Source: Subtercola boreus (lineage in GTDB: Bacteria > Actinomycetota > Actinomycetes > Actinomycetales > Microbacteriaceae). Taken from it: DNA of 64,000 nt. Below the pieces are notes generated by a model. That model made no database searches. It worked only from the letters and a program-made list of their open reading frames with translations, and had not been told where the DNA came from. Positions 38,114 to 46,206 of this stretch are shown here, in pieces. The stretch spans positions 372,001 to 436,000 of the forward strand of contig NZ_VFOO01000001.1 in assembly GCF_006716115.1 (NCBI RefSeq), given 5' to 3'. Numbering within the stretch: the stretch's first letter is position 1; each line of letters begins with the position of its first letter. Position numbers and translations under genes: made by a program.

Positions 38114-39472
38114 CTAGACGATGCGGATGAAGATGTAGCTGCCCCAGAGCCCGGGGTTGTGCGTCACGTAGCGGCCCCAGTCGGGGGAGTGGATGACGCC
38201 GCCGTGGCCGTCGTAGATTCCGACGTGCGCGTTCGGCCAGACCACCAGGTCTCCGGCGCGGACCTGCGACGACGAGACGCGCACGCCCATCGCGGTCTGG
38301 GCGCTGACGAGTCGAGGCAGTTTGATGCCGAAGTGGCCGTACACCCACTGGGTGAGCCCGTCGCAGCCGAAGCTGTCGTTGGGGTTCGCGCCCCAGCCGT
38401 AGGGAACGACGCCGACGTACTGTTGGGCGTAGGCGACGACGGCATTACCGTCGAAGGGCTGGCCGGGGGAGTCGATTATCGGGGCGGGTGCGGGTGAACT
38501 GCTGCCGCCGCTGCCGCCGCTGCCACCGCTGGAACCACCGCTGGACGAGCCGCCGTTGCCTCCGCCCGACGAGCCACCGCCGGAGCTGCCCGACCCCGGG
38601 TTCGCTGCCGCTGCCGCCGCGGCTGCTGCAGCCGCCTGCGCGTCGGCCGCGGCCTGGGCGGCAGCGCGTGCCTGCTCCTCGGCGAGCTTCCGCTGTTGTT
38701 CGGCGACGACGCCGGCGTTGTACTGCTCTTCCGTCGTGATGGCGTTGCTGGTCAGGGCGGCGAGCTGCACCGTCATCTCGTCCTGGTGCGCCTCCTGCTC
38801 GAGCAGAGCGGCCTTCAGGCCCTGCTGCGCGTTCACCGCATCGGCGAGGGAGGCGGCTGCGGCGTCGGCGAGACTCGTGAGGGCCTTCTCGGCCTCATCG
38901 GCCTGAGCGCTCAGCGAGGTCGCGTTGTTCGCGTCCTGGGTAGCGGCTTCGAACACTTTCTTCGAGGTGTCGCCGAGCTTCGACATGGCGCCGAGCTGGT
39001 AGAGCAGGTTGTCGCTCTTCTCCCCGGAGACCAGCAGCTTCATCGACAGGTCTGTTCCGGCTGAGCGGGCGAACTGCGCGGTGAGCGCTGCGGCCTGCTT
39101 GCGGGAGGCCTCCGCCTTGGTTGTGGCTTCGGCGGCCTGGCTGCGGAGCTGCTGGGCCTTCAGTTGGCCGTCGGCCAGGGCGTTCTGCGCGGCCTCATTC
39201 GCGGCCCACGCCTTGTCGGCGACGGCCTGCGCTGCGGCGACCTGGCTCTGCAGCCCCGAGATGAGCCCCTGCAGGCGGCCGATCTCGGACTGCTTAGACG
39301 CTTCGTTCGCGCGAGCTGCGACGACATCGTTCCAGCTCGGGTAATTGTCGGCGTACACCGGCGAACCGCCGGTGATCGTCGCGGTCACGGCGAGGGCTGT
39401 GACGGCCAGTGAGACCACGAGGGTTCTCCACGGAGCGCGGCGGTGGGCAGCGCGGCGGGGGGATGACGACAT
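38114..39472 (-). CDS. Secreted NlpC/P60 (C40) peptidase, coiled-coil N-module
   Basis: 452 residues. Signal peptide (about 16-41, ending GSPVYADNYPSW). A long coiled coil (45-255, Ala/Gln rich) is followed by a Gly/Ser linker, then a C40 domain with the Cys in FGCDGLTQWVYGHFG and His in NAHVGIYDGHGG. The architecture resembles RipA/CwlO-type hydrolases whose coiled coil interacts with FtsEX. Its N-module is shared with the gene at 39672 and its catalytic domain with the one at 35073. A 9-bp repeat array lies upstream. Confidence 0.92.
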   Translation of the reverse strand: MSSSPRRAAHRRAPWRTLVVSLAVTALAVTATITGGSPVYADNYPSWNDVVAARANEASKQSEIGRLQGLISGLQSQVAAAQAVADKAWAANEAAQNALADGQLKAQQLRSQAAEATTKAEASRKQAAALTAQFARSAGTDLSMKLLVSGEKSDNLLYQLGAMSKLGDTSKKVFEAATQDANNATSLSAQADEAEKALTSLADAAAASLADAVNAQQGLKAALLEQEAHQDEMTVQLAALTSNAITTEEQYNAGVVAEQQRKLAEEQARAAAQAAADAQAAAAAAAAAAANPGSGSSGGGSSGGGNGGSSSGGSSGGSGGSGGSSSPAPAPIIDSPGQPFDGNAVVAYAQQYVGVVPYGWGANPNDSFGCDGLTQWVYGHFGIKLPRLVSAQTAMGVRVSSSQVRAGDLVVWPNAHVGIYDGHGGVIHSPDWGRYVTHNPGLWGSYIFIRIV

Positions 39473-39487
39473 GGATCCTCGAGTCTG

Positions 39488-39568
39488 TTTACGTTTGCCA
39501 CAGTCGTCACTCCAGTCACACGAGTCACTGCTATAACACCAACAACAGCGTTAACAGTAGCAACACCC
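39488..39568 (-). promoter_or_regulatory. Nine tandem 9-bp units upstream of the coiled-coil NlpC/P60 gene
   Basis: Reading the plus strand in steps of nine from 39488, positions 4-5 are always AC: TTTAC, GCCAC, GTCAC, GTCAC, GTCAC, ATAAC, ACAAC, TTAAC, GCAAC, each followed by four variable bases. The period matches the GTCAC-type 9-mer direct repeats reported for mycobacterial MtrA, a regulator of cell-wall hydrolases. The array starts 16 bases before the gene start on the minus strand. Confidence 0.65.
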
Positions 39569-39671
39569 CGGCGTGTTGCCTACAGTTCGCTGGGATGTGA
39601 TGCAGATTCCGGGCGCGTCGCAACAGCCCGGGCATCCATACCGGGTGTAGAGCCGTACGCTGAGGGCCGAC

Positions 39672-41087
39672 TTAGAAGTCGTCGACGTGCAGGTGGTTGC
39701 AGGTGTCGTAGAAGTCCGAGAAGTTCTTGAGGCTCGGTTCTGTGCCCGCCGACGTGCGGCAGTTGCGCTGCCCGAGGCCCGATCCGTAGGGCATGATCGG
39801 GTCGAGCGCCTTGATCAGGTTGATCGACGCGTTGTTCGAGCCGTTCAGCCCCACACCGCCCACCGCGATGAAGTCGACCGCGTGCCCGCCGCCGTTCCGG
39901 TAGTGGGCGGATGCCGTCCCGGCGCCCTCGATCTGGCCTGTGCAGCGGCGACTGATGTCGCTCACCGCGGCGCTGCCGAAAGCGCGTACCGCCGTCACCA
40001 TGGCCTGCAGGATCACCGTGTCGATACCGCAGTTCGGAACCGACTTGCCCGCCGCGATGTACGAGATCTCGAAGATGTGGTCGGGGTAGGAGCCGCGGAA
40101 CTGTCCGCTGGCCACATAGTCCATCAGCTCCTGGGCGAGCGCCTGCTGGTCGCCCGACACCGGGCCCACGCTGACGCCGCTTCCGGCTGCCCGTGCGGCG
40201 GCCGCTGCTGCTGCGGCGGCACGGGCAGCGGCGGCGCGCGCCTCGACGCCCGCCTGGTACTGCGCCTCCGTCGTGGCTGTGTTGCTCTGCAGGGAGGCCA
40301 GCTGGGCGTACAGCTCCTCCTGGTGGGCGCTCTGCTCGTTCAGCGCGGCGATGAGGTCGCGTTGCGCGGCCGCGGCCTGCTCGAGCGCGGCCTGTGCTGC
40401 CGCGGCGAGGCCGGCCAGAGCATCCTTCGCCACCTGCGCCTGCGCGCTGACCGAGGCGGCGGTGTTCGCGTCCTGTTTGGCCTGGTCGTAGATGCCGGTG
40501 ATGGTCTCGCTCAGCTTGCCCATCGAACTGAGCTGGGAGAGCAGGTCGCTGGCTTCGCTCGAATCACTGCCGAGCAGCAGGGACGTGATGTTCTGGCTGC
40601 CCGCCGACCGGGCGAACGTCGCCGCGATGAGGGCGGCCTGTCGACTGGAGGTGTCGGCTTTCGTCTGCCAGGTCGCGGCGCTCGCGGCCAGCGAATCGGC
40701 CTTGCTCTGGCCCGCGGCAAGCGCCGCCTGTGCGGCCTCGTCCTCGGCGCTCCGCTGCTCGACCAGTGCCTGAGCGGCGGCAGCCTTCTGCTGCAGGTCG
40801 CTGATGATCGCGTTGATGCGCTGCACCTCCGCCCCCTTCGCCGACTCGCTGCTGCGGGCGGCTTGCACGTCGTCCCACGTCGGGTAGTCGTCGGCGAACG
40901 CGGCGGTCGTCGGCCCGAGGATGGTGCCGGCGATCGCGAGAGCGGCGATCAGGATGCCCGTGGTGACCGTGCGTGTTCGGCGCTTCAGCGTGGTCGCGCC
41001 GCGCGCGCCCTTCGTGCTGACGCTCTGCGCGCGGCCTCGACGGCTCGCTACGGTGCCTCGCAGGGCGGGATGGGTCGGAGTGTTCAT
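39672..41087 (-). CDS. Secreted protein with LAS-peptidase-like C-terminal domain, coiled-coil N-module
   Basis: 471 residues from the ATG at 41087 (GGATCC just upstream, the same context as the 39472 start). Signal segment about 42-66 ending TTAAFADDYPTW, coiled coil to about 290, Ala/Arg stretch, then the domain with IEGAGTASAHYRNGGGHAVDF and CNHLHVDDF found also at 35906. The coiled coil aligns with the 38114 protein (YPxWxDVxAAR start). It probably binds or cuts peptidoglycan; catalysis is unproven. Confidence 0.82.
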   Translation of the reverse strand: MNTPTHPALRGTVASRRGRAQSVSTKGARGATTLKRRTRTVTTGILIAALAIAGTILGPTTAAFADDYPTWDDVQAARSSESAKGAEVQRINAIISDLQQKAAAAQALVEQRSAEDEAAQAALAAGQSKADSLAASAATWQTKADTSSRQAALIAATFARSAGSQNITSLLLGSDSSEASDLLSQLSSMGKLSETITGIYDQAKQDANTAASVSAQAQVAKDALAGLAAAAQAALEQAAAAQRDLIAALNEQSAHQEELYAQLASLQSNTATTEAQYQAGVEARAAAARAAAAAAAAARAAGSGVSVGPVSGDQQALAQELMDYVASGQFRGSYPDHIFEISYIAAGKSVPNCGIDTVILQAMVTAVRAFGSAAVSDISRRCTGQIEGAGTASAHYRNGGGHAVDFIAVGGVGLNGSNNASINLIKALDPIMPYGSGLGQRNCRTSAGTEPSLKNFSDFYDTCNHLHVDDF

Positions 41088-41267
41088 GGATCCTCGGGCG
41101 CTCGGGCACCCCCGTCGGGGCACGTCCACGGTCTTGTCTAACATCGCCGCCGCGCAGATGGATGCTGCGGCTGCGGTGATTCACCAACCCGAACGAATGC
41201 TGTGCATCCCCTTCGGCGCCGGGCGCTGCTCCCGCTCCGCGCCGGAGGCTGTAAACTCGTGCGGTCA

Positions 41268-41339
41268 GCCTCTGTAGCTCAATGGAAGAGCAAGTCCGTC
41301 CTAAGGATTAGGTTGGGGGTTCGAGTCCCTCCAGGGGCA
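41268..41339 (+). tRNA. tRNA-Arg (anticodon CCT)
   Basis: Acceptor GCCTCTG/CAGGGGC (one wobble), D arm GCTC-AATGGAA-GAGC, anticodon stem AGTCC/GGATT with loop GTCCTAA (anticodon CCT), and T arm with GTTCGAGTCC. It reads AGG codons. The accessory genes hipB and fic start within 420 bases downstream, so this tRNA may mark an insertion point. Confidence 0.93.
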
Positions 41340-41379
41340 CCCTGCTTTTGTTCGGTGTGCTGACGGCGGCAGGCTTCTC

Positions 41380-41423
41380 TGTGTGCGTACGGCGACATCT
41401 GCTAATGTGTGCGTACGGCGACA
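41380..41423 (+). promoter_or_regulatory. Two 18-bp direct repeats flanking the hipB promoter
   Basis: The identical 18-mer at 41380-41397 and 41406-41423 contains CGTACG and has a 26-base period. The TAATGT -10 (41403-41408) lies between and overlaps the second copy, so a repressor bound to both would block transcription. Autoregulation by the HipB-like protein is inferred. Confidence 0.65.
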
Positions 41424-41432
41424 GGGGCGACC

Positions 41433-41657
41433 ATGCGGACAGTGCGAGAAGCGGCAGCGGTCGTTCGTGAACTGCGGGAGCAGGCCGGTTTGACGCAGCT
41501 CCAACTCGCGGAACGCGCTCGGGTTTCACGATCGTTCGTGGCCGACCTCGAAGGCGGCAAGCCCACTGTCGAGGCCGGAAAGCTCATGGATGTGTTCCAG
41601 GCACTGGGGTTCGAGATCTCGCTCCGCGCTGAGGATTCCGGCGAGGTGCGCTGGTGA
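41433..41657 (+). CDS. HipB-like XRE-family antitoxin
   Basis: 74 residues, almost entirely a helix-turn-helix (VRELREQAGLTQLQLAERARVSRSF...), with the short C-terminal FEISLRAED typical of HipB antitoxins. AGGGG precedes the ATG. Normally hipB is followed by hipA; here only a stub remains. It therefore looks like the surviving half of a toxin-antitoxin operon, or a free regulator. Confidence 0.8.
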   Translation: MRTVREAAAVVRELREQAGLTQLQLAERARVSRSFVADLEGGKPTVEAGKLMDVFQALGFEISLRAEDSGEVRW

Positions 41658-41692
41658 CGAAATTGTATGATCAGCGGCCGACGAATCTCTAG
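41654..41692 (+). pseudogene. Truncated hipA remnant
   Basis: A GTG overlapping the hipB stop (GTGA) opens a 12-codon frame, V-T-K-L-Y-D-Q-R-P-T-N-L, then TAG. Full HipA toxins commonly begin with a similar Thr-Lys-Leu-Tyr stretch at exactly this overlap. Nothing of the kinase domain follows. The match is short, so this is a cautious call. Confidence 0.45.
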
Positions 41693-41713
41693 CATCCGCT
41701 GCTTTTGGCCGCC

Positions 41714-41747
41714 CTTACCGATGGTTATGCATATAACCATCGGTAAG
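41714..41747. promoter_or_regulatory. Perfect palindrome over the fic promoter
   Basis: Arms CTTACCGATGGTTAT and its complement (15 bp each) surround GCAT. The right arm runs into TAAGAT (41744-41749), a -10 located six bases before the fic ATG. It is a likely operator, possibly for the winged-helix tail of the Fic protein itself. Confidence 0.75.
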
Positions 41748-41755
41748 ATGTGAGA

Positions 41756-42961
41756 ATGACGACGGATAACGAGCGCGAATGGCCGGCGGTCGGCTTCGAG
41801 TCCGTCGACTGGCAGGCGTCGAGTGAGCCGGGGGTGTCTCGGCGGGCTGCGCTGAAAGCCCGAGGGCCGTATGACGCCGCAATCCCGCCTCTCATCGCGG
41901 GCCTGCAGATTCCTGCGCTCGACTCTGAAACGGTGACGGGCGCTGAAGACGCGGTGATCGAGCTCGCTCGGTTCGACAGCGAGGTCGGAGCGATCGCCGC
42001 GCCTTTCTCGGCCATCCTTCTGAGGAGCGAGAGCGCCGCGAGTTCTGAAATCGAACATCTGACAGCGTCCGCGAAGAGCATCGCGCTGGCCGAGCTCGGC
42101 CGGAAGGCCGGGGGCAACTCTCGCCTCATCGTGGGCAACGTGCGTGCCATGGAGGCTGCGATCGAGATGGCCGAAGAGCTCGACGTCGCGACCATCATCA
42201 GCATGCAGTCGGCGCTTCTCCGAAACGACCAGCCCGAACACACGGGTGCGTGGCGCAATCAGGCTGTCTGGATCGGCGGAGGGTACGCGAACAGTCCGCA
42301 CTCGGCGGCGTTCGTCCCGCCCCGGCACGAACGCCTGGCCGAACTGATGGATGATCTGGTTGAGTTCGCCCGGCGAACCGATCTGCCGGTGATTGCCCAG
42401 ATCGCGATCGCCCATGCGCAGTTCGAAACCATCCATCCTTTCCCGGACGGCAATGGACGAACAGGTCGAGCGCTGATCCAAGCCATGTTGCACAGGCTGG
42501 GTGTGACGCGGCAGGTCACCGTGCCCGTCTCGGCTGGACTGCTGCGCGACACGTCCGCGTACTTCGCCTCGCTCACCGACTATCGCGCCGGAAATGTCGT
42601 CCCGATCATCCGCGCCGTGACTGATGCTTCTCTGGAGGCAGTGGTCAGTGGGCGGAAACTCGTCGTCGACCTCACAGCGATTCGCGCGCGCTGGGAGCGT
42701 GACGCCACACCACGAGCGGGAAGTGCGGGTCGACGGCTGCTCGACGTTCTCCAACGACAGCCTGTCATCGACGCGAATACGGTCGGCGCGGCTCTCGGTG
42801 TCAGCGAACGGAACGCGCAGAACGGCCTCGACCGGCTGGTCGGGGACGGCATCCTGCACCAGATCGGATCCGCGTCGCGGATGCGGGTCTACGAGGCGCG
42901 CGAGGTGCTGGCCGCCCTCGATGCCTTTGCGGCGCGGGCCAAGCGGGCGCGCGGGGCTTGA
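41756..42961 (+). CDS. Fic-domain protein with C-terminal winged helix
   Basis: 401 residues. An N-terminal FIC_N-like region holds a class II-type inhibitory helix, SSEIEH (96-101), with Glu100 able to block ATP; His replaces the usual Gly/Asn. The Fic core motif HPFPDGNGRTGR (227-238) is complete, so AMPylation activity is expected. The C-terminal third (325-395) looks like a winged helix (DANTVGAALGVSERNAQNGLDRL). The ATG is preceded by TAAGAT plus six bases. Targets unknown. No separate antitoxin gene is needed for this class. Confidence 0.92.
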   Translation: MTTDNEREWPAVGFESVDWQASSEPGVSRRAALKARGPYDAAIPPLIAGLQIPALDSETVTGAEDAVIELARFDSEVGAIAAPFSAILLRSESAASSEIEHLTASAKSIALAELGRKAGGNSRLIVGNVRAMEAAIEMAEELDVATIISMQSALLRNDQPEHTGAWRNQAVWIGGGYANSPHSAAFVPPRHERLAELMDDLVEFARRTDLPVIAQIAIAHAQFETIHPFPDGNGRTGRALIQAMLHRLGVTRQVTVPVSAGLLRDTSAYFASLTDYRAGNVVPIIRAVTDASLEAVVSGRKLVVDLTAIRARWERDATPRAGSAGRRLLDVLQRQPVIDANTVGAALGVSERNAQNGLDRLVGDGILHQIGSASRMRVYEAREVLAALDAFAARAKRARGA

Positions 42962-42983
42962 GCAAAGGGTGTATCCGACGGGC

Positions 42984-43565
42984 TCAGCGCCTCGGATCCG
43001 GATCGTCGTCCTCGGTGAAGACGACGTCGGCGAGGGCGCGCGGGTGCTCGCGCGCGATGAAGGCACGCTCCTGGGCAGCCCAGCGCTCCCAGTGCGGCGC
43101 GTAGGCCTCGCCGTCCCGCGCCAGGGCGCGCTGCTTGCGGGTTGCGTCATCGAGTTCGACCCAGACGCGGAGGGTCGCGAGGGCGGCGTTCTGGCGGCTG
43201 AGGCTCCCGATCCCCTCGACGATGAGCGGGAGGGCCGGGTCGATGGATGCCCATTCCGCACCGGTGTCGGTGACCCAGTCGTGGCGCTGCCACCGTGGGG
43301 CCGATGACGCCAGCAGGTGATCGTGCACGTGCGCCGAGGCGGCGTCGAGACCGTCCCACCCCGGGTAGATGTCGTCGAGCCGCACGAGGGTGACCGGCCC
43401 GGGCCAGCGTTCGGCGAGGGCGGTGGCCAGCTCCGACTTACCCGATCCGGATCGCCCGTCGATCAGCACCACCGGCGGGTGGGATCCCGGTGAGGCTGAG
43501 GGGAGGGCAGGCCCGAGACGACGGAGGAGTGCGTCTGCACGCTCTGCCGAACGCGAGAACATCAT
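42984..43565 (-). CDS. P-loop kinase-like ATP-binding protein
   Basis: 193 residues. Walker A VLIDGRSGSGKSELATAL and a second acidic motif LVRLDDIYPGWDGL resemble uridine-kinase/AAA_18-type small-molecule kinases. A lid-like Arg-rich helix is seen at DDATRKQRALARD. Substrate unknown. The ATG follows TAATCT plus eight bases. Confidence 0.82.
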   Translation of the reverse strand: MMFSRSAERADALLRRLGPALPSASPGSHPPVVLIDGRSGSGKSELATALAERWPGPVTLVRLDDIYPGWDGLDAASAHVHDHLLASSAPRWQRHDWVTDTGAEWASIDPALPLIVEGIGSLSRQNAALATLRVWVELDDATRKQRALARDGEAYAPHWERWAAQERAFIAREHPRALADVVFTEDDDPDPRR

Positions 43566-43597
43566 GTGTCGAGAGATTACCCGAATCGGCGATCTTC

Positions 43598-43810
43598 ATG
43601 AATAATGGCCAAGTGCCATCGACGTCTCGCTCCTCCACCAGAAGATCCGGGTCCTCGGGACGTCGTCGCAAGCCTGACTTCTCCCGCCCGGAACTGACCA
43701 CTCCGTGGCAGAAGTTCACCCGCAATGTGTTCGTGCGGGTGGCGGCCGCGGTTGTTCTCGTCGGGGGCACGGGCGCGCTGACCTGGGTCGCTGTCAACAA
43801 CTCTCTCTGA
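43598..43810 (+). CDS. Small single-pass membrane protein
   Basis: 70 residues with a Ser/Arg-rich basic N-terminus and one membrane helix near the C-terminus (FVRVAAAVVLVGGTGALTW). A GTG at 43613 with AATAAT six bases upstream may be the true start (65 residues). Function unknown. Confidence 0.6.
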   Translation: MNNGQVPSTSRSSTRRSGSSGRRRKPDFSRPELTTPWQKFTRNVFVRVAAAVVLVGGTGALTWVAVNNSL

Positions 43811-43888
43811 CCAGCCGCGAAAGATAGCGATTCCGCGCGAGTCCCGCAAGGCCGCCCGCGAAGACGCCCACCGGGCAATGATGGTCCC

Positions 43889-44044
43889 ATGGGACTCTTC
43901 ATCGGAATCATCGTCGTCGGTATCATCCTGCTCGTGCTGGGGGTCGCCGTCGAGGCGGCGAAGGTGCTGATCTACATCGGTATCGCCGTGCTGCTGATCG
44001 GTGTGATCGCGACGCTGATCCGCTACATCCGCAACCGGGCCTGA
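43889..44044 (+). CDS. 51-residue hydrophobic membrane protein
   Basis: The ATG at 43889 opens a 51-codon frame encoding two hydrophobic stretches separated by EAAK and ending RYIRNRA, fitting a tiny two-helix inner-membrane protein. Third-codon positions are C/G rich as in real genes of this genome. No clear ribosome site is seen. Function unknown. Confidence 0.55.
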   Translation: MGLFIGIIVVGIILLVLGVAVEAAKVLIYIGIAVLLIGVIATLIRYIRNRA

Positions 44045-44103
44045 GGGTCGCGCGGGCCTGGCGCCTGCGGGTTCGTGAACCCCCGCGACATCCAGAGCCC
44101 GGC

Positions 44104-44487
44104 TCAGCCTGCGATGAGCAGGAAGACCAGGCCGAGGAGCGCCGGAGTGCCCTGGAGGGTGGCTGCGCGCAACCGCTCGCGGCCCGTGGACAGCAGCACC
44201 AGGGCAGCCAGCACGATCGAGGACATCGTGAACACGGCGAGCGTGAAGCCGACCACGTGGGCAGGCGTGTAGAGCAGCACCAGTCCGATTGCTGCACCGA
44301 CGGCCAGGAACAGGTTGTAGAAGCCCTGGTTGTAGGCGAGCGGCGCCGTCGTGTCTGCATCTGCCTGGGAGGTGAGGCCGAACCGCTTCCAGATGACAGG
44401 TCGCCGCCACTGCAGGCTCTCCATCACGAAGATGTACACATGGAGCAGTGCCGTGATGCCGACGAAGACGGACGCGAGGATACTCAT
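44104..44487 (-). CDS. DUF1304 membrane protein
   Basis: 127 residues with four hydrophobic helices. LLHVYIFVMESLQW, YNQGFYNLFLAVG and the third helix after PAHVVGFTLAVF are the DUF1304 signature. Function not known. TAGACT plus six bases precedes the ATG, a leaderless start. Confidence 0.9.
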   Translation of the reverse strand: MSILASVFVGITALLHVYIFVMESLQWRRPVIWKRFGLTSQADADTTAPLAYNQGFYNLFLAVGAAIGLVLLYTPAHVVGFTLAVFTMSSIVLAALVLLSTGRERLRAATLQGTPALLGLVFLLIAG

Positions 44488-44585
44488 ACGGCCAGTCTAG
44501 GCAAGCACTACGCGCTGTCGGAGGATCGGCGTAGGCTGAAGTCGCTTCCGGCAACGACCGCCGGACGGTACCGAGAGGACGACCT

Positions 44586-44843
44586 ATGGCTATCGACGAC
44601 GACGACATCACCACCGAACAGGGAGCGGGCGGAGAGGGTCCCGCGGATGGCGGCGCAAACCCGAATGGGCACGATGGCGGAGCCGATGGTTCTGCCGGCG
44701 CAGGAGAAGGTCCCGCCGACGGGGGAGCAAACCCCGACGGCCACGACGGCGGAGCCGATGGCTCGGCCGACGAAGGGGAAGGTACCGCCGATGGCGGAGC
44801 GAACCCCGGCGGCCACGATGGCGGAGCCGACGGCTCGGCGTAG
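44586..44843 (+). CDS. Acidic Gly/Ala/Asp tandem-repeat protein
   Basis: 85 residues. After MAIDDDDITTEQGAG come three copies of a 24-residue unit (the last 22), GEGxADGGANPxGHDGGADGSA, encoded by 72-bp repeats at 44631, 44703 and 44775. Probably disordered; it resembles the short proteins sometimes named BatC in this family. GAGGA precedes the ATG. A TAGGCT -10 lies near 44530, facing the leaderless DUF1304 promoter. Confidence 0.75.
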   Translation: MAIDDDDITTEQGAGGEGPADGGANPNGHDGGADGSAGAGEGPADGGANPDGHDGGADGSADEGEGTADGGANPGGHDGGADGSA

Positions 44844-44939
44844 TGCCTGATTTCGAGCGCGGGTCGGGCGACCGGCCCGCGCTTTCTCATGTTCAGCAGC
44901 CCGAAGCCGGGCAGGACCGCTGCCACGCAGGAGAGACCC

Positions 44940-46178
44940 ATGGATGAACACCCCGCCCTGGCCCGTCTGGTCGGCGATGACGCCCCGCAGTTCGGCGAGG
45001 AGTACTGGGCGACGAAGCCGCTCCTGAACGAGGCCGATGCCGGTGGACACGCCCGGTTCGACGACCTCTTCACCGCCCGTGCCGTGGACGAGCTCGTCTC
45101 GGAGCGCGGTCTCCGCACCCCGTTCATGCGGATGGCGACGGAGGGTTCTGTGCTGTCACCGAAGACGTACACGGCACCCGGCGGTTTCGGCGCGGAGGTC
45201 GGCGACCAGGTGTCGAGCGAGAAGGTGCTGGCGGAGTTCGCCGCCGGTGCCACGATCGTGTTGCAGGGACTGCACCGCACCTGGCCGGCCCTGATCGACT
45301 TCACCCGGGCGCTCACCGACGACCTCGGGCATCCGGCGCAGGTGAACGCCTACATCACGCCAGCGTCCAACCGCGGGTTCGATCCGCACTACGACGTGCA
45401 CGACGTCTTCGTGCTGCAGATCAGCGGTGAGAAGCACTGGCGCATCCACGAGCCGGTTCACGTCGCCCCGCTCCGCGACCAGCCGTGGAGCGACCATCGC
45501 GCTGCTGTGGCAGAACGGGCATCCGGCGCCGCCTACCTCGACAGCGTGCTGAAGCCCGGTGACGTGCTCTACCTGCCGCGCGGCTGGATCCACTCGGCGG
45601 AGGCGCTCGGCGGCACCTCCGTGCACCTCACGATCGGCGTTGCGGCCTACACGCGGGCCGATGTCGCCGAGACCCTGCTCTCGGTGATCGGAGAGACCGA
45701 GGCTCTGCGGCTCTCCCTGCCGCTCGGACTCGACTTCGGCGACGCCGACGCTGTGCGGCCCCTGGTCTCCGAGGTGCTGGGCGCCCTGCGGGCTGCGCTG
45801 GCGGTTCCGGATGATCGTGCCGCCGCCGCCCGGCAGGTCGACGCTGTGGCGTGTGCGCTGTCGCGGCGTCTGGCGGGCGACACCCGGCCCGAGCCCGTGG
45901 CGCCGCTCGCCACGGTGGATGCGCTGGCCTCCCTCGGCCCTGCGACCGAGGTGCGACTCCGCAGGTCGCTGCGCGCGCGGCTCGAACACGTCGGGGAGAA
46001 CGTGCGGTTGGTCGCCGGCTCGAAGACGCTTTCGCTGCCCGCCGAAGCGGCACCTGCGCTGGAACGGGTACTTATGGGCGAACCGGTCGCGGTGGCCGAT
46101 CTGCCGGGACTCGACGGGGACTCGGCAGTGGTGGTGGTGCGGCGGTTGCTCCGCGAGGGTGTCGTGGTGCCGGCGTGA
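44940..46178 (+). CDS. JmjC-like cupin oxygenase (ribosomal oxygenase type)
   Basis: 412 residues from the ATG at 44940 (AGGAGAG upstream), not the longer frame. The cupin core has the iron motif HYDVHD (HxD) and the distal His in GGTSVHLTIG. IHEPV and the lysine in GEKHWRI would hold 2-oxoglutarate. The C-terminal half is helical with a winged-helix-like end, as in ROXA/YcfD-like protein hydroxylases. The target, perhaps a ribosomal protein, is inferred from family. The next gene follows after 28 bases. Confidence 0.85.
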   Translation: MDEHPALARLVGDDAPQFGEEYWATKPLLNEADAGGHARFDDLFTARAVDELVSERGLRTPFMRMATEGSVLSPKTYTAPGGFGAEVGDQVSSEKVLAEFAAGATIVLQGLHRTWPALIDFTRALTDDLGHPAQVNAYITPASNRGFDPHYDVHDVFVLQISGEKHWRIHEPVHVAPLRDQPWSDHRAAVAERASGAAYLDSVLKPGDVLYLPRGWIHSAEALGGTSVHLTIGVAAYTRADVAETLLSVIGETEALRLSLPLGLDFGDADAVRPLVSEVLGALRAALAVPDDRAAAARQVDAVACALSRRLAGDTRPEPVAPLATVDALASLGPATEVRLRRSLRARLEHVGENVRLVAGSKTLSLPAEAAPALERVLMGEPVAVADLPGLDGDSAVVVVRRLLREGVVVPA

Positions 46179-46206
46179 GTCACCCGGGCGCCCGCGGCGC
46201 GCGGCA

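Noticed and set aside
41268-43000. Integrated prophage or genomic island at tRNA-Arg
   Set aside because: No integrase, no repeated tRNA 3' end and no phage genes are present; only hipB and fic suggest accessory DNA.
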